Shown: one piece after another, positions 27,276-35,556 of the stretch
Layout: each line of letters opens with the position of its first letter
How positions within the stretch are numbered: position 1 is the first letter of the stretch
Source: Leptolyngbya sp. PCC 7375
GTDB taxonomy: Bacteria; Cyanobacteriota; Cyanobacteriia; Phormidesmidales; Phormidesmidaceae
Assembly (NCBI RefSeq): GCF_000316115.1
Contig: NZ_JH993797.1
Coordinates: forward strand, 916,486 to 980,485
Direction: 5' to 3'
Length of the DNA stretch: 64,000 nucleotides
Notes under the pieces: generated by a model
Told to the model about the DNA's origin: nothing
Database searches by the model: none
What the model saw: the letters and a program-made list of their open reading frames with translations, nothing else
Position numbers and translations under genes: made by a program

Positions 27276-28625
27276 ATGGCTAAGAAAATTTTATTAATAG
27301 AAGACGATAAATCAATCTGCAGTATGTTGCAGGAAATCCTCACAGAACAGAAGTACGATGTAGTTCTTGCAACTGAGGGAGGCGATGAAGGGATCCTCAT
27401 GGCGGTCACTGAGTCGCCAGATTTAATTTTAATCGCGACAACTTTATCCGTGATTGATGGTTGGCAAACCATTCAGATCCTCAAAGCCTCTACGGTCACC
27501 CAACACATACCCATAATTGCACTGATGGCATTGACCACCGATGCTGAATGGGACAAAGTGTCCGAATCAGGCTGTAATGATTATGAGCTGAAACCAATTG
27601 ATCTGAACAGCGTCCTAGCCAAAATCAAGACTCTTTTAAGGTCTACCACTATCTCTACTAGTTCCAATCCATCGAATAGTCTAGAAAGTCCACTATTTCA
27701 GAATTATCAGCCAATATCGAACAAGACGAGTCAAACTGTATCCAGTAAATCCATGGTGGTTTACATTGATGATAATCCTGCAGATAGTCAAGCCATGGCA
27801 AGCATTGTGCAGGACGCAGGCTATGGCTATGACAATATTGCTGAACCGTTAAAGGCCCTGCCACTCCTCTTAGACATCAAACCTAAGCTTATTTTTCTGG
27901 ACTTAGTGATGCCATGGACGAATGGCTACGAAATGTGTGCTCAGATTCGGCGCGTATCTGCATTTAAACAAATACCTATCATTATTGTTACCAATAACGA
28001 TGGCATTATTGATCGAGTACGGGCCAAAATTGTTGGCGCATCAGGATTTTTTAGCAAGCCAGTCAAGCAAAAACAAGTTTTAAGGGTCTTGAAAAAGCAC
28101 TTAGGGATTAGCAATCAAATAGAATACCGGTATTATAGAGACTACCCTCTGCGATATGGTCTTATGTTGGATGCTAAGGTTATCGAAACCATTAAGGACG
28201 CGGCTCAGAAGTTAACAGGCCATAAGAAAAGAGCGTTCATGGCCAAGGTGGCTGAAGACTACTACGCGGGCTCGGCACGAAAAACAGAGACTTATCTGGG
28301 CTGGAATCGTCAGGCCGTTCAATTAGGCTTACATGAGCACCGCAGTGGTCTTCGATGTGTCGATAACTATCGAGCGAGGGGACTCAAGAATACAGAGGAG
28401 ACTGAACCAACGCTGGCGGACGATATTCGAGTCCTTGTGGATGGACAGGCCCAAGCAGACCCTCAACTACGGACAACCTTCACCTATGCCCGCATTAGTG
28501 CTCAAGCGGTCAGGGATGCCTTGATAGACGAAAAGGGCTACTGTGACGAGGCCTTACCCACGCGTCAAACTATCGGTGCGATGATGAACCGGATGGGGTA
28601 TCGGTTAAAAAAACGCAAAAGGTAA
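27276..28625 (+). CDS. Double response-regulator receiver (PatA/PixG-like) fused at its C-terminus to an ISAzo13 transposase N-terminus
   Basis: 449 aa as it stands. Residues 1-276 are two receiver domains. The first (ILLIEDDKSICSML) has A54 where the phosphoacceptor Asp belongs (DLILIATTL) but keeps K106 (ELKPID). The second (VVYIDDNPADS) has D209 in FLDLVMP and is the PatA-type receiver. From about residue 277 the frame enters the ISAzo13 element and reads transposase sequence (LDAKVIETIKDAAQKL, and on). Removing the IS with one TTA copy gives the natural end KKHLNPIHSQ and a stop at 29408-29410, a 282-aa regulator. The fusion therefore changes only the last six residues of the regulator and adds a 170-residue tail. 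Confidence 0.85.
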   Translation: MAKKILLIEDDKSICSMLQEILTEQKYDVVLATEGGDEGILMAVTESPDLILIATTLSVIDGWQTIQILKASTVTQHIPIIALMALTTDAEWDKVSESGCNDYELKPIDLNSVLAKIKTLLRSTTISTSSNPSNSLESPLFQNYQPISNKTSQTVSSKSMVVYIDDNPADSQAMASIVQDAGYGYDNIAEPLKALPLLLDIKPKLIFLDLVMPWTNGYEMCAQIRRVSAFKQIPIIIVTNNDGIIDRVRAKIVGASGFFSKPVKQKQVLRVLKKHLGISNQIEYRYYRDYPLRYGLMLDAKVIETIKDAAQKLTGHKKRAFMAKVAEDYYAGSARKTETYLGWNRQAVQLGLHEHRSGLRCVDNYRARGLKNTEETEPTLADDIRVLVDGQAQADPQLRTTFTYARISAQAVRDALIDEKGYCDEALPTRQTIGAMMNRMGYRLKKRKR

Positions 28626-29386
28626 AACCCCATAAGAAAGTGCCTGAAACCGATGCCATTTTTGAGAACGTAACAACCGCCAATCAAGCTGCAGATGCCG
28701 ACCCGACAGTTTTGAGACTCTCGATAGACAGCAAAGCAACGGTTAAGCTTGGTAATCTTTCAAGAGGAGGTAAAGCCAGAACTCAAGCCCCCCGACAAGC
28801 GGATGACCATGACCACTACTGGCATAGCTGTCTGGTCCCGTTCGGCATCTTGGATACTCAAAACGACCAACTGTTTATCTACTTTGGTCAGTCGGCTGAA
28901 ACCAGTGACTTTATTGTCGATTGCCTAGAAGAGTGGTGGCTGACTCATGCAGACGAGTATCGTGAGATTGAACAATTGGTCATTAACCTGGATAACGGTC
29001 CATCACTCAACAGCCATCGAACTCAGTTCATCAAACGTATCGTGGGTTTTGCTCAGGCGAGTCGTTTATGTATCCGGTTGATCTACTACCCGCCTTACCA
29101 CAGCAAATATAATCCCATTGAACGGTGTTGGGCTGCGTTAGAAAACTACTGGAATGGAACGATTCTCAACACCATTGAAGAGGCCCTACGGTGGGCTGCC
29201 AACATGACATGGAGAGGATGTACACCCGTTGTAGACTTGGTTGACAAGGTTTATCACAAGGGCGTCAAGGCATCATCAGAAGAACTCGCCAAGCTTGAAC
29301 CGCAGTGGCAACGCTCTGAGCAATTGCCGAAGTGGGACGTCACGGTTGTTCCCCTTTGACTGGTGTGTTATTCGTTTGCTAATCCC
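28104..29386 (+). mobile_element. ISAzo13-family insertion sequence
   Basis: 1283 bp with inverted ends: GGGATTAGCAATC at 28104 and, reading inward from 29386, GGGATTAGCAAAC. A TTA triplet flanks both sides (28101-28103 and 29387-29389) and is best read as a 3-bp target duplication, because removing the element with one copy restores a short natural C-terminus of the host receiver gene. Confidence 0.88.
28640..29359 (+). CDS. ISAzo13 transposase, C-terminal (catalytic) frame
   Basis: 239 aa. It carries the DDE core of the ISAzo13 (Rhodopirellula-type) family: LRLSIDSKATVKLG with the first Asp, LVINLDNGPSLNSH with the second, and the Glu in YYPPYHSKYNPIERCW. The N-terminal half lies in the upstream frame. 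At CGGTTAAAAAAACGC a -1 step on A AAA AAA moves GYRLKK into TQKVKPHKKVPETDAIFENV, matching how the family reads. The annotated start at 28640 is only the first usable codon in this frame (GTG, in KKVPETD). Confidence 0.85.
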   Translation: MPETDAIFENVTTANQAADADPTVLRLSIDSKATVKLGNLSRGGKARTQAPRQADDHDHYWHSCLVPFGILDTQNDQLFIYFGQSAETSDFIVDCLEEWWLTHADEYREIEQLVINLDNGPSLNSHRTQFIKRIVGFAQASRLCIRLIYYPPYHSKYNPIERCWAALENYWNGTILNTIEEALRWAANMTWRGCTPVVDLVDKVYHKGVKASSEELAKLEPQWQRSEQLPKWDVTVVPL

Positions 29387-29671
29387 TTAAACCCTATCCA
29401 TAGTCAATAAGATTCATCGCGAGACTGCGGGTATGGGCAAAGTATCGCTTTCATATACCCTGAGTACTCTCCCCTATGCTGCGATCTCTCCATCAAATAA
29501 TTCCAGTACTCTTTCCGACCACTTGAGATGCTGGTAGGTTGTCATGCTAATCATCCTAACGCCTCATTCAGGATTGCTACTACTTGCACCAAGAAACCCT
29601 GATCCAAACGTTCAAACAACTGCCCCGCAAACGCACTAGCCTCAGTCGTGGGACCTACAGAAAACGTTTGC

Positions 29672-30232
29672 CTAATGCTTTAAACCTTGGATCAGGGTTC
29701 GATAGGTTAACTTGGCAGCATCATTGCGGGCAATATCACCACTTTGTATGGCTGACCAAGCAGCCCAAATGAGTGAGTCAATTGCGGTGGCAACCCACGC
29801 ATTGGGGACATCTAGGGCAATCACCCCATCTTGTTTGAGGACATTTACAAAGTCATTTAGTTCTTGCATTTGTCGGGCGTAGGCCGCGTTAATATCTGGG
29901 TCGGTATAGGTTGATGATTCTGCTACCAAAAAGTGAAACCGATCACCTAGAGGCACTACCCCTTCTAGAAATGCTAAGAGAGCATCGGCAGCAGAAAGAT
30001 TTTGATTCCTAATGTGAGCTGTGACTTGGTCAATGGCCTCAATCGCTGCGAAGGCGATCTCACGGATCAGGGCCTCACGGGACGAAAAGTGGCGATATAA
30101 CGTCGCTCGCCCAATACCGCACTTGCCTGCAACATCACTGAGAGAAACCCCTGGATTTTTCGCCAATACAGCAACAGCCGCTTGCAAAATAGCCTGCTTG
30201 TTAGATGCATTTCTAGACGATTGACCACTCAT
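29672..30232 (-). CDS. TetR/AcrR-family transcriptional repressor
   Basis: 186 aa from the ATG at 30232 (MSGQSSRNASNKQAIL). The frame is open to 30316, but the added 28 residues (SPIHPSTHPH) are unlike the family. The helix-turn-helix is VSLSDVAGKCGIGRATLYRHFSSREALI, the classical TetR signature, and the C-terminal 130 residues are the helical ligand-binding domain. The operator-like dyad at 30342-30373 lies about 110 bp upstream, which suggests autoregulation. It faces away from the hydrolase gene at 30603, so it may control that gene too. The ligand is unknown. Confidence 0.9.
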   Translation of the reverse strand: MSGQSSRNASNKQAILQAAVAVLAKNPGVSLSDVAGKCGIGRATLYRHFSSREALIREIAFAAIEAIDQVTAHIRNQNLSAADALLAFLEGVVPLGDRFHFLVAESSTYTDPDINAAYARQMQELNDFVNVLKQDGVIALDVPNAWVATAIDSLIWAAWSAIQSGDIARNDAAKLTYRTLIQGLKH

Positions 30233-30341
30233 TAGACTAGTACTTTGTGGCGTCAGCTTGCCCACCATCACATGGGGATGAGTCGATGGGTGGATGGGTG
30301 AATGCAATAGCGCCAAATTTCTACCATCGGATACTAGTATA

Positions 30342-30373
30342 GTCTAATGAGACAAAGATGTCTTATCTTAGAC
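30342..30373. promoter_or_regulatory. Operator-like inverted repeat upstream of the TetR gene
   Basis: GTCTAATGAGAC (30342-30353) and GTCTTATCTTAGAC (30360-30373) form an imperfect dyad in which GTCTAA and AGAC recur in inverted order. Its position between the divergent TetR and hydrolase genes and its size are typical for TetR-family binding sites. Confidence 0.5.
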
Positions 30374-30602
30374 AAGTATGTATATTTATTGCGGGTTTAC
30401 CCTAATAATTGGAGCTGGTATCTACGCTAGGGACGTGTATGTCTGGCAATTCTTTGCCCAGGCTAAGGGTTCCTACAAAACTCATACAATACTATTATCT
30501 CAACCTTGATTTTGGTGCCGAACTCAGGTCCATTCCATCCGTCTATTATCCTGACGGTTCTCTGATTTAATTGCTTATTTTTTAAAGGCTCTATTAGCAA
30601 CT

Positions 30603-32204
30603 ATGAAAGCCCTTCACTGGTTTCGGAACTTGGCCCTGTTTCTAGGCGGTGCTGCACCGCTGGTGTTCAGTGCCCCTACCCTGGCTGCGGAAGATGTCAC
30701 CCTATCCTATGGATTGTTAGAGCTATCAGTATCAGTGGCCTCGTTGGAAGGCTATGCCACTGAAAATCAAGTTAGCGAGGAATTAGAGTTTTATCTTAAG
30801 TTTCTCAATGAAGAAGAACGTCGCGATCTACGAGAGATTTTGACAACACCGCTGGATGTGAGTGCTGTCACCTTATCCCAAGTGCTTTACGATCCCTTAG
30901 GAGAACTCTGGTTAGATCGATTGGGGGATGTCATTCAAACGGCGTCGCGACAAAATGGGGCGCGGGGACTGCGGGGTGCTCTGATTTTGGCCGCTGATGA
31001 TGAGGGTGGGTTGACTCTGCTCAATCTGATACGCCGGTTTCCTACACCCACGCTGCGGATTAACTCGGTTGAGATTTTGGATGTGGTGAATACAGTGGTA
31101 GATCTGCTGGATCAAACTGAGACTGCGATCGCAACGCTCCACACCCAAACAAATACCGAAATAGCCGCTACAGAGCCCATCGACTATGCCCAACGCCCTG
31201 ATCTAACCCAGGCGGGGCCAGCCTCCTGGCGAACTCAGACGTTAGAATTGCGAGACTTACAACGCGATCGCCAATTGCCTGTGGATCTGTATATCCCCCA
31301 GAGCAATACCCCCGTTCCTCTGGTGGTTATTTCCCATGGGTTTGCCGCCAGTCGCACTAACTTTGTGGATGTGGCCCAGCATCTGGCGAGCTATGGCATT
31401 GCTGTGGCAGCCATCGAGCATCCTGGTAGCAACTTTCAGCAGGTGGAAAATCTACTGGCGGGCAATGCCTCAGCTGCAATGGCCCCCAATGAATTTGTAG
31501 ATCGCCCCCAGGATATTTCTTATTTGTTAGACTACCTGGAAACCCAAACTAGAGGAGCGCTGACCCATCAGTTTGACCTCAATAGCGTGGGTGTTATTGG
31601 GCATTCTTTTGGCGGGTATACCGCCCTGGCCCTGGCTGGTGCTCAGCTTAATGTTGAACAGTTAGAAGCCCGTTGCACCAGCGACTTAATTGAAGCAGAC
31701 TCGGTTAATATTTCCATACCGTTACAGTGTCTAGCCCTACAAAGTCAGTTTGAACAACCCCTTCAAGACGAGCGAGTCACAGCAGCGTTTGTTTTTAACC
31801 CCATTACCAGCTTAGTGTTTGGAGAAGCCGGGCTGGGGCAACTCAGTACGCCGATATTGATGGTAGGAGGCAGTGCTGATCCGGTGGCTCCGGCCTTAAC
31901 GGAACAAATTCAACCGTTTACCTGGTTAACGCCGTCGGATAAATACCTGGCGCTCATGCAGGGAGGTCACCATAACTATGCCCAGTCTGAGACGTTGCCT
32001 GATGAGCTATCGGGTCCCGACCCGACCCTTGCCCGCGAATATCTTAAAGCCCTGGGTCTGGCATTTATGCAAACCCATGTGGCTGGGCAGTCAAACTATC
32101 GCCAATTTTTGCAAGCAGGCTATGCCCAATATTTAAGCCGAGAGTCTTTACCCTTGACGCTGGTGCAGGATGTCTCCTTGGAAACGTTAGAAGCCAGTCG
32201 GTAA
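30603..32204 (+). CDS. Secreted or periplasmic alpha/beta hydrolase with DUF1400-type N-terminal domain
   Basis: 533 aa. Signal peptide at about 1-28 (hydrophobic core LALFLGGAAPLVFSAP, then LAAED). Residues about 30-150 match the helical DUF1400 region found before cyanobacterial hydrolases (VTLSYGLLELSVSVASLEGYA). The hydrolase domain starts near 210. The oxyanion strand is VPLVVISHGFAASRTNF, the nucleophile S335 lies in GHSFGG, the acid is probably in the GGSADPVAP loop, and the base is the His in MQGGHHNYA. It resembles PAF-acetylhydrolase-type and dienelactone-type enzymes; the natural ester or amide is unknown. The methyltransferase gene begins 6 bp after its stop, so the two are coupled. 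Confidence 0.88.
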   Translation: MKALHWFRNLALFLGGAAPLVFSAPTLAAEDVTLSYGLLELSVSVASLEGYATENQVSEELEFYLKFLNEEERRDLREILTTPLDVSAVTLSQVLYDPLGELWLDRLGDVIQTASRQNGARGLRGALILAADDEGGLTLLNLIRRFPTPTLRINSVEILDVVNTVVDLLDQTETAIATLHTQTNTEIAATEPIDYAQRPDLTQAGPASWRTQTLELRDLQRDRQLPVDLYIPQSNTPVPLVVISHGFAASRTNFVDVAQHLASYGIAVAAIEHPGSNFQQVENLLAGNASAAMAPNEFVDRPQDISYLLDYLETQTRGALTHQFDLNSVGVIGHSFGGYTALALAGAQLNVEQLEARCTSDLIEADSVNISIPLQCLALQSQFEQPLQDERVTAAFVFNPITSLVFGEAGLGQLSTPILMVGGSADPVAPALTEQIQPFTWLTPSDKYLALMQGGHHNYAQSETLPDELSGPDPTLAREYLKALGLAFMQTHVAGQSNYRQFLQAGYAQYLSRESLPLTLVQDVSLETLEASR

Positions 32205-32210
32205 GCGACC

Positions 32211-32930
32211 ATGAATTTTTCTAATGAAGAACAGATTCTCCACTCATGGCAACAGAATGCTATTCCTTGGACTGTGGCTGTTCGTGAACAACAGATTGAG
32301 AGTCGCCAGCTAGTTACCAACCAGGCAATTGTAGAGACCGTAATGTCCTATTCACCACAGACGGTGTTGGATATTGGCTGTGGTGAAGGCTGGTTAGCCA
32401 GGGCGTTACATGCCCATAACATTACGGTTCACGGTGTGGATGGGATTCCAGCCCTGGTGAACCAAGCCAGGGCCAGGGGAGATGGCAGGTTCGATGTGAT
32501 GTCCTATGAAGAGATTAGTGCCGGCAAATGGCAAGACACCTGCTTGCAAGACACCTGCTTGCAAAACACCTTCGATGTTGTTGTCTGTAACTTTTCCCTA
32601 TTTGGCAATGAATCCGTAGCCGCGCTCTTACAACAGGTGCCGACATTACTCAGTCCTGGTGGTCATTTGATGATCCAAACACTACATCCGCTCATGGCGT
32701 GTGGTGACCAACCCTATAAAGATGGCTGGCGGGCAGGCTCCTGGGCGAGCTTTAGTCAAGACTTTGTAGACCCGGCTCCTTGGTACTTTCGGACGATGGC
32801 AAGCTGGATCGGTCTGCTCTCTAAAAGTGGTCTGGTGTTGCAGGCCTTAATTGAACCGCTACATCCCAAAACGGGTAAGCCGGCTTCTGTTATCTTTGCC
32901 TGTCAGAGCAACAGGATATTTCATCAATAA
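32211..32930 (+). CDS. Class I SAM-dependent methyltransferase
   Basis: 239 aa. Motif I is VLDIGCGEGWLARALHAH (about 52-69), motif II region VHGVDGIPALVNQARARG, and motif IV FDVVVCNFSLFGN. The post-core LLSPGGHLMIQTLHPL follows. It is co-transcribed with the upstream hydrolase (6-bp gap). A short in-frame tandem duplication near residue 110 repeats QDTCL, giving QDTCLQDTCLQNTF, in a surface loop. The substrate is unknown. Confidence 0.88.
   Translation: MNFSNEEQILHSWQQNAIPWTVAVREQQIESRQLVTNQAIVETVMSYSPQTVLDIGCGEGWLARALHAHNITVHGVDGIPALVNQARARGDGRFDVMSYEEISAGKWQDTCLQDTCLQNTFDVVVCNFSLFGNESVAALLQQVPTLLSPGGHLMIQTLHPLMACGDQPYKDGWRAGSWASFSQDFVDPAPWYFRTMASWIGLLSKSGLVLQALIEPLHPKTGKPASVIFACQSNRIFHQ
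32531..32560 (+). repeat. 15-bp in-frame tandem duplication in the methyltransferase gene
   Basis: GCAAGACACCTGCTT occurs twice in a row (32531-32545 and 32546-32560), followed by a partial third GCAAAACACC. It adds five residues without breaking the frame. Confidence 0.95.
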
Positions 32931-33484
32931 CGCATCGCCTTTCTCATCGGCGTTGAATACACCCCACTCATAGTCACTACTCACTATTTACCACTCACTT
33001 AAACCAGCAAGTTTTATTGATCCCAACCGAGAACTGCCACATTTTCACAGTGAGGCTTCCGTGCATATGCTGAGGAGACTGTAAACCGTTGGGCGATATG
33101 CCCCCTATTTACGCATTTATTCTGATGGTGGGTTTGACTAGCCGACTTAGAGTTAGAAACTATCAGTTCTAAACTCTCACTTGTTTTTATGAATAGGTGC
33201 CTTCAATCTATTCCTTTAGGAATAGTTAGCCTTTTGAGCTACTTCGCTGTACCCGCCCATGGTGATGACTTCAACTGTTTGCAGCTGAATATCTGTTTTT
33301 CGTCAGCATATCTTTTTGCCGAGCCCTGTCATGACGAACCAGCCATTAAGATGACGATCGATGATTGCACCGATGATGCAGTTTTGCCATTCGACAGCCT
33401 CACCCATAGAAACTAAAATGCGGCTTACCTGTCAGAGCAAGGATGGTTGATAATAGAAAGCGTTGTCAAAAACGTTAATCCATT
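32931..33484. other. Gap with a possible small secreted-peptide gene
   Basis: 550 bp. The only candidate is an open frame at 33189-33416 (75 aa) beginning MNRCLQSIPLGIVSLLSYF. It looks like a signal peptide with a possible cleavage after AHG, followed by a 45-residue acidic mature part with four cysteines (NCLQLNICF, EPCHDEP, DDCTDD). There is no clear ribosome-binding site, and I cannot match it to a family, so I leave it as a possibility. The remainder shows no strong structure. Confidence 0.3.
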
Positions 33485-33949
33485 ATGCCTGTACCCACTA
33501 ATCTGACGACTCTGGATGGTAACCCCCTGTCCCAAGATGCGATCGCAAATAAAGTTGTACTATTCGTTAACGTTGCCAGCGCTTGCGGTTTAACCCCCCA
33601 GTACAGCGGCTTGGTCGAGCTGGACACGGCATATGGCTCCAAAGGACTCGTCGTTGTAGGCGTACCCTGCAACCAGTTTGGCGCTCAAGAGCCTGGCACT
33701 CCTGATGAAATCAAGGACTTTACCAAGACTAAATACGATGTAGAGTTTACGCTGCTCGAAAAGCAGGACGTTAATGGTGCTAATCGTAGTCCTCTATACC
33801 AGTTTCTGGTGGGCGACGGCGACGATATCACCTGGAACTTTGGCAAATTTGTAGTAGGGCGCGACGGTAATGTCGTTGCTCGCTTCGATCCTAAGACAGC
33901 TCCTGATGCACCTGAACTCAAGGCTGCTATTGAGGAAGCTCTAGGTTAA
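33485..33949 (+). CDS. Glutathione peroxidase family (thiol peroxidase)
   Basis: 154 aa, the usual bacterial length. It reduces hydrogen peroxide and lipid hydroperoxides with thioredoxin or glutathione as donor. The peroxidatic Cys is C34 in VNVASACGLTPQY. The rest of the catalytic tetrad is Q64 in PCNQFG, and W117 and N118 in ITWNFGKF. The fourth helix and oligomer loop of the large mammalian enzymes are absent, as in the thioredoxin-dependent group. It is a single-gene unit followed by a strong terminator. Confidence 0.93.
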   Translation: MPVPTNLTTLDGNPLSQDAIANKVVLFVNVASACGLTPQYSGLVELDTAYGSKGLVVVGVPCNQFGAQEPGTPDEIKDFTKTKYDVEFTLLEKQDVNGANRSPLYQFLVGDGDDITWNFGKFVVGRDGNVVARFDPKTAPDAPELKAAIEEALG

Positions 33950-33970
33950 ACCTAAGGTTTAAATTGCTTT

Positions 33971-34004
33971 CCCCCTTTATCCTTAACTGGATAGAGGGGG
34001 TTTA
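33971..34004 (+). terminator. Rho-independent terminator after the glutathione peroxidase gene
   Basis: CCCCCTTTATCC pairs with GGATAGAGGGGG (one mismatch) around TTAACT at 33971-34000, followed by TTTACATTTT. It lies 22 bp after the stop codon. Confidence 0.85.
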
Positions 34005-34275
34005 CATTTTCATCTAATCGGATATTCCATAGAGGCGCATTGATATGTGCCCAACGCAGAAGATAAACCATTTGCCTATACACAGCAGGGCGCACTGCGG
34101 TGCGCCCCGACAAAATAACCGGATATCTTAAAAAATCTCTTTCCTGAGAATATCAATTCAGCCTAGCTCTCCAAAATAAAAACATAATTAGGCGAGGCAG
34201 ATAGAAAACGGCCTATAGAATTTAAGAACAAGGCTGACAAGATTTCAGGCTCCATTCTTACCCCCTCTTTTCCCA

Positions 34276-34647
34276 ATGCAAATAAAGTACACGGCGCTCA
34301 ATTTTCAAGAAAAGCTGGCTAAATTCAGCGATCGCTGGTCTCCTAAAGTCATTGCTGAGATGAATGATTACCAGTTTAAGCTAGTTAAAATAAAAGGTGA
34401 CTTTGTTTGGCATGATCATAAAGATACTGATGAGGTATTTATTGTTGTCAATGGTCATTTGACCATCGAATTTCGAGATGGCACCGTAGAGCTATCTACA
34501 GGAGAAATGTTTGTTGTCCCCAAAGGGATAGAGCATAAACCTTATGCCGAGAAAGAATGTCATATGTTACTCATTGAGCCTCGTGGTGTCGTTAATACAG
34601 GAGACACTATTGGAGAGAAAACTGCCCAAAATGATGTTTGGATCTAA
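34276..34647 (+). CDS. Small cupin-domain protein
   Basis: 123 aa, single cupin barrel. Motif 1 is [24 protein letters not shown], with the metal-ligand pattern H-H-E. Motif 2 is [15 protein letters not shown], with the final His. Such proteins bind Fe, Mn or Zn and include isomerases, dioxygenases and sugar-binding proteins. The N-terminal [22 protein letters not shown] is typical of a subgroup of uncharacterised mono-cupins common in proteobacteria and cyanobacteria. It is followed 60 bp later by a VOC-family gene on the same strand. Confidence 0.9.
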   Translation: MQIKYTALNFQEKLAKFSDRWSPKVIAEMNDYQFKLVKIKGDFVWHDHKDTDEVFIVVNGHLTIEFRDGTVELSTGEMFVVPKGIEHKPYAEKECHMLLIEPRGVVNTGDTIGEKTAQNDVWI

Positions 34648-34708
34648 GGATATTCAGGTAGAAATTTAGGTATAATATGTGTTCTCCATCAGTAGGGACA
34701 TCGATTTT

Positions 34709-35149
34709 ATGACTAACAGTTTTCACTATGCATTCAAGGTAAAAGATCTTGATAGCACAAGGAGATTTTATGGAGAGATTTTAGGTTGCCGAGAAGGTCG
34801 CTCAACCGATAGCTGGGTCGACTTTGAGTTTTTTGGGCATCAGCTTTCTGCCCACGTAGGTGACGTCAGTACAAACGTTGACTACTGCGGCGATGTCGAC
34901 GGCATATCAGTGCCTATTCCTCACTTTGGTTGTCTGTTGAGTAAAGCTCAGTTCAAATATGTACAACAGAAGCTAGAGGCTGCTGACATTGATTTTATAG
35001 TTAAACCTCAAACGCGTTATCCAGGCGAAGCTGCACAGCAGTCCACTATGTTTGTGCTGGACTTCAGTGGCAACCCACTAGAATTTAAATCGTTTGAAGA
35101 TAGCTCTAAAGTGTATGACTCATCGGTAAAAGTCGCTCTGAGTTATTAG
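34709..35149 (+). CDS. VOC-superfamily protein (glyoxalase/dioxygenase fold)
   Basis: 146 aa from the ATG at 34709 (MTNSFHYAFKVKDLDSTRRFYGEILGCREGR). The earlier in-frame ATG at 34679 adds ten residues that look non-coding. Two beta-alpha-beta-beta-beta modules are visible, with metal-site candidates H6 at the start, a His in FFGHQLSAHV, and a Glu near the end in NPLEFKSFED. Members include glyoxalase I, ring-cleaving dioxygenases and resistance proteins; the substrate is not evident. It is probably co-transcribed with the upstream cupin. Confidence 0.85.
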   Translation: MTNSFHYAFKVKDLDSTRRFYGEILGCREGRSTDSWVDFEFFGHQLSAHVGDVSTNVDYCGDVDGISVPIPHFGCLLSKAQFKYVQQKLEAADIDFIVKPQTRYPGEAAQQSTMFVLDFSGNPLEFKSFEDSSKVYDSSVKVALSY

Positions 35150-35277
35150 CCACACAACTGAACGATGAGTTGTTATGCAGTAGCGTAAGTCCAATATTCA
35201 ATGGCGGGTCTATCCCTCTCGCGCTTATATACCCCTCAAGTTCGAGCCTTTATGGATTTTCTCAAACAATCTATGAC

Positions 35278-35496
35278 CTAAAACTCAGAATGATGCACCT
35301 CATCATGCAGCATTAGAGACATCAAACCCGCAATCATGGCAGCCGTTAATTCGTGATAGCCAGTCATAAGACAGATCTGATAGCTTACTAAGCACACCCA
35401 GATTGTCTTTCCCGCTGGTGTAGTCAAGCAGTCAACACGATCAGCGATATATTCCAATGTTTCTAGGAACTTGAGAAACCCATAGAGAATTGCCAT
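35278..35496 (-). CDS. Small hypothetical protein downstream of tandem palindromes
   Basis: 72 aa with a hydrophobic C-terminal half (ELTAAMIAGLMSLMLHDEVHH) that could form one membrane helix, and a cysteine in IWVCLVSYQICLM. No family is recognised. I keep it because its start lies about 25 bp from two strong palindromes placed as an operator would be, and because the convergent neighbour ends before it. It could still be spurious. Confidence 0.4.
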   Translation of the reverse strand: MAILYGFLKFLETLEYIADRVDCLTTPAGKTIWVCLVSYQICLMTGYHELTAAMIAGLMSLMLHDEVHHSEF

Positions 35497-35519
35497 AGAT
35501 AATTAAATGTTTTGGGTCA

Positions 35520-35550
35520 TAGCTAACCCAGAATAATTCTGAGTTAGCTA
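35520..35550. promoter_or_regulatory. 31-bp near-perfect palindrome, Fur-family-like box
   Basis: Symmetric about 35535 with one mismatched pair out of 15: TAGCTAAC, one base, CAGAAT, A, ATTCTG, one base, GTTAGCTA. The core CCAGAATAATTCTGA has the 7-1-7 form of Fur, PerR and Zur boxes. It lies 24 bp upstream of the small gene at 35278-35496. Confidence 0.55.
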
Positions 35551-35556
35551 TATTTT

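Noticed and set aside
29584..29772. 62-codon plus-strand frame containing ETLIQTFKQ
   Set aside because: It overlaps the TetR gene antisense and arises from an 11-bp inverted repeat (29597-29607 and 29687-29697) that mirrors the TetR C-terminus; not a gene.
33189..33416. 75-codon secreted, cysteine-containing frame
   Set aside because: Plausible signal peptide but no ribosome-binding site or family; kept only as a possibility within the gap entry.
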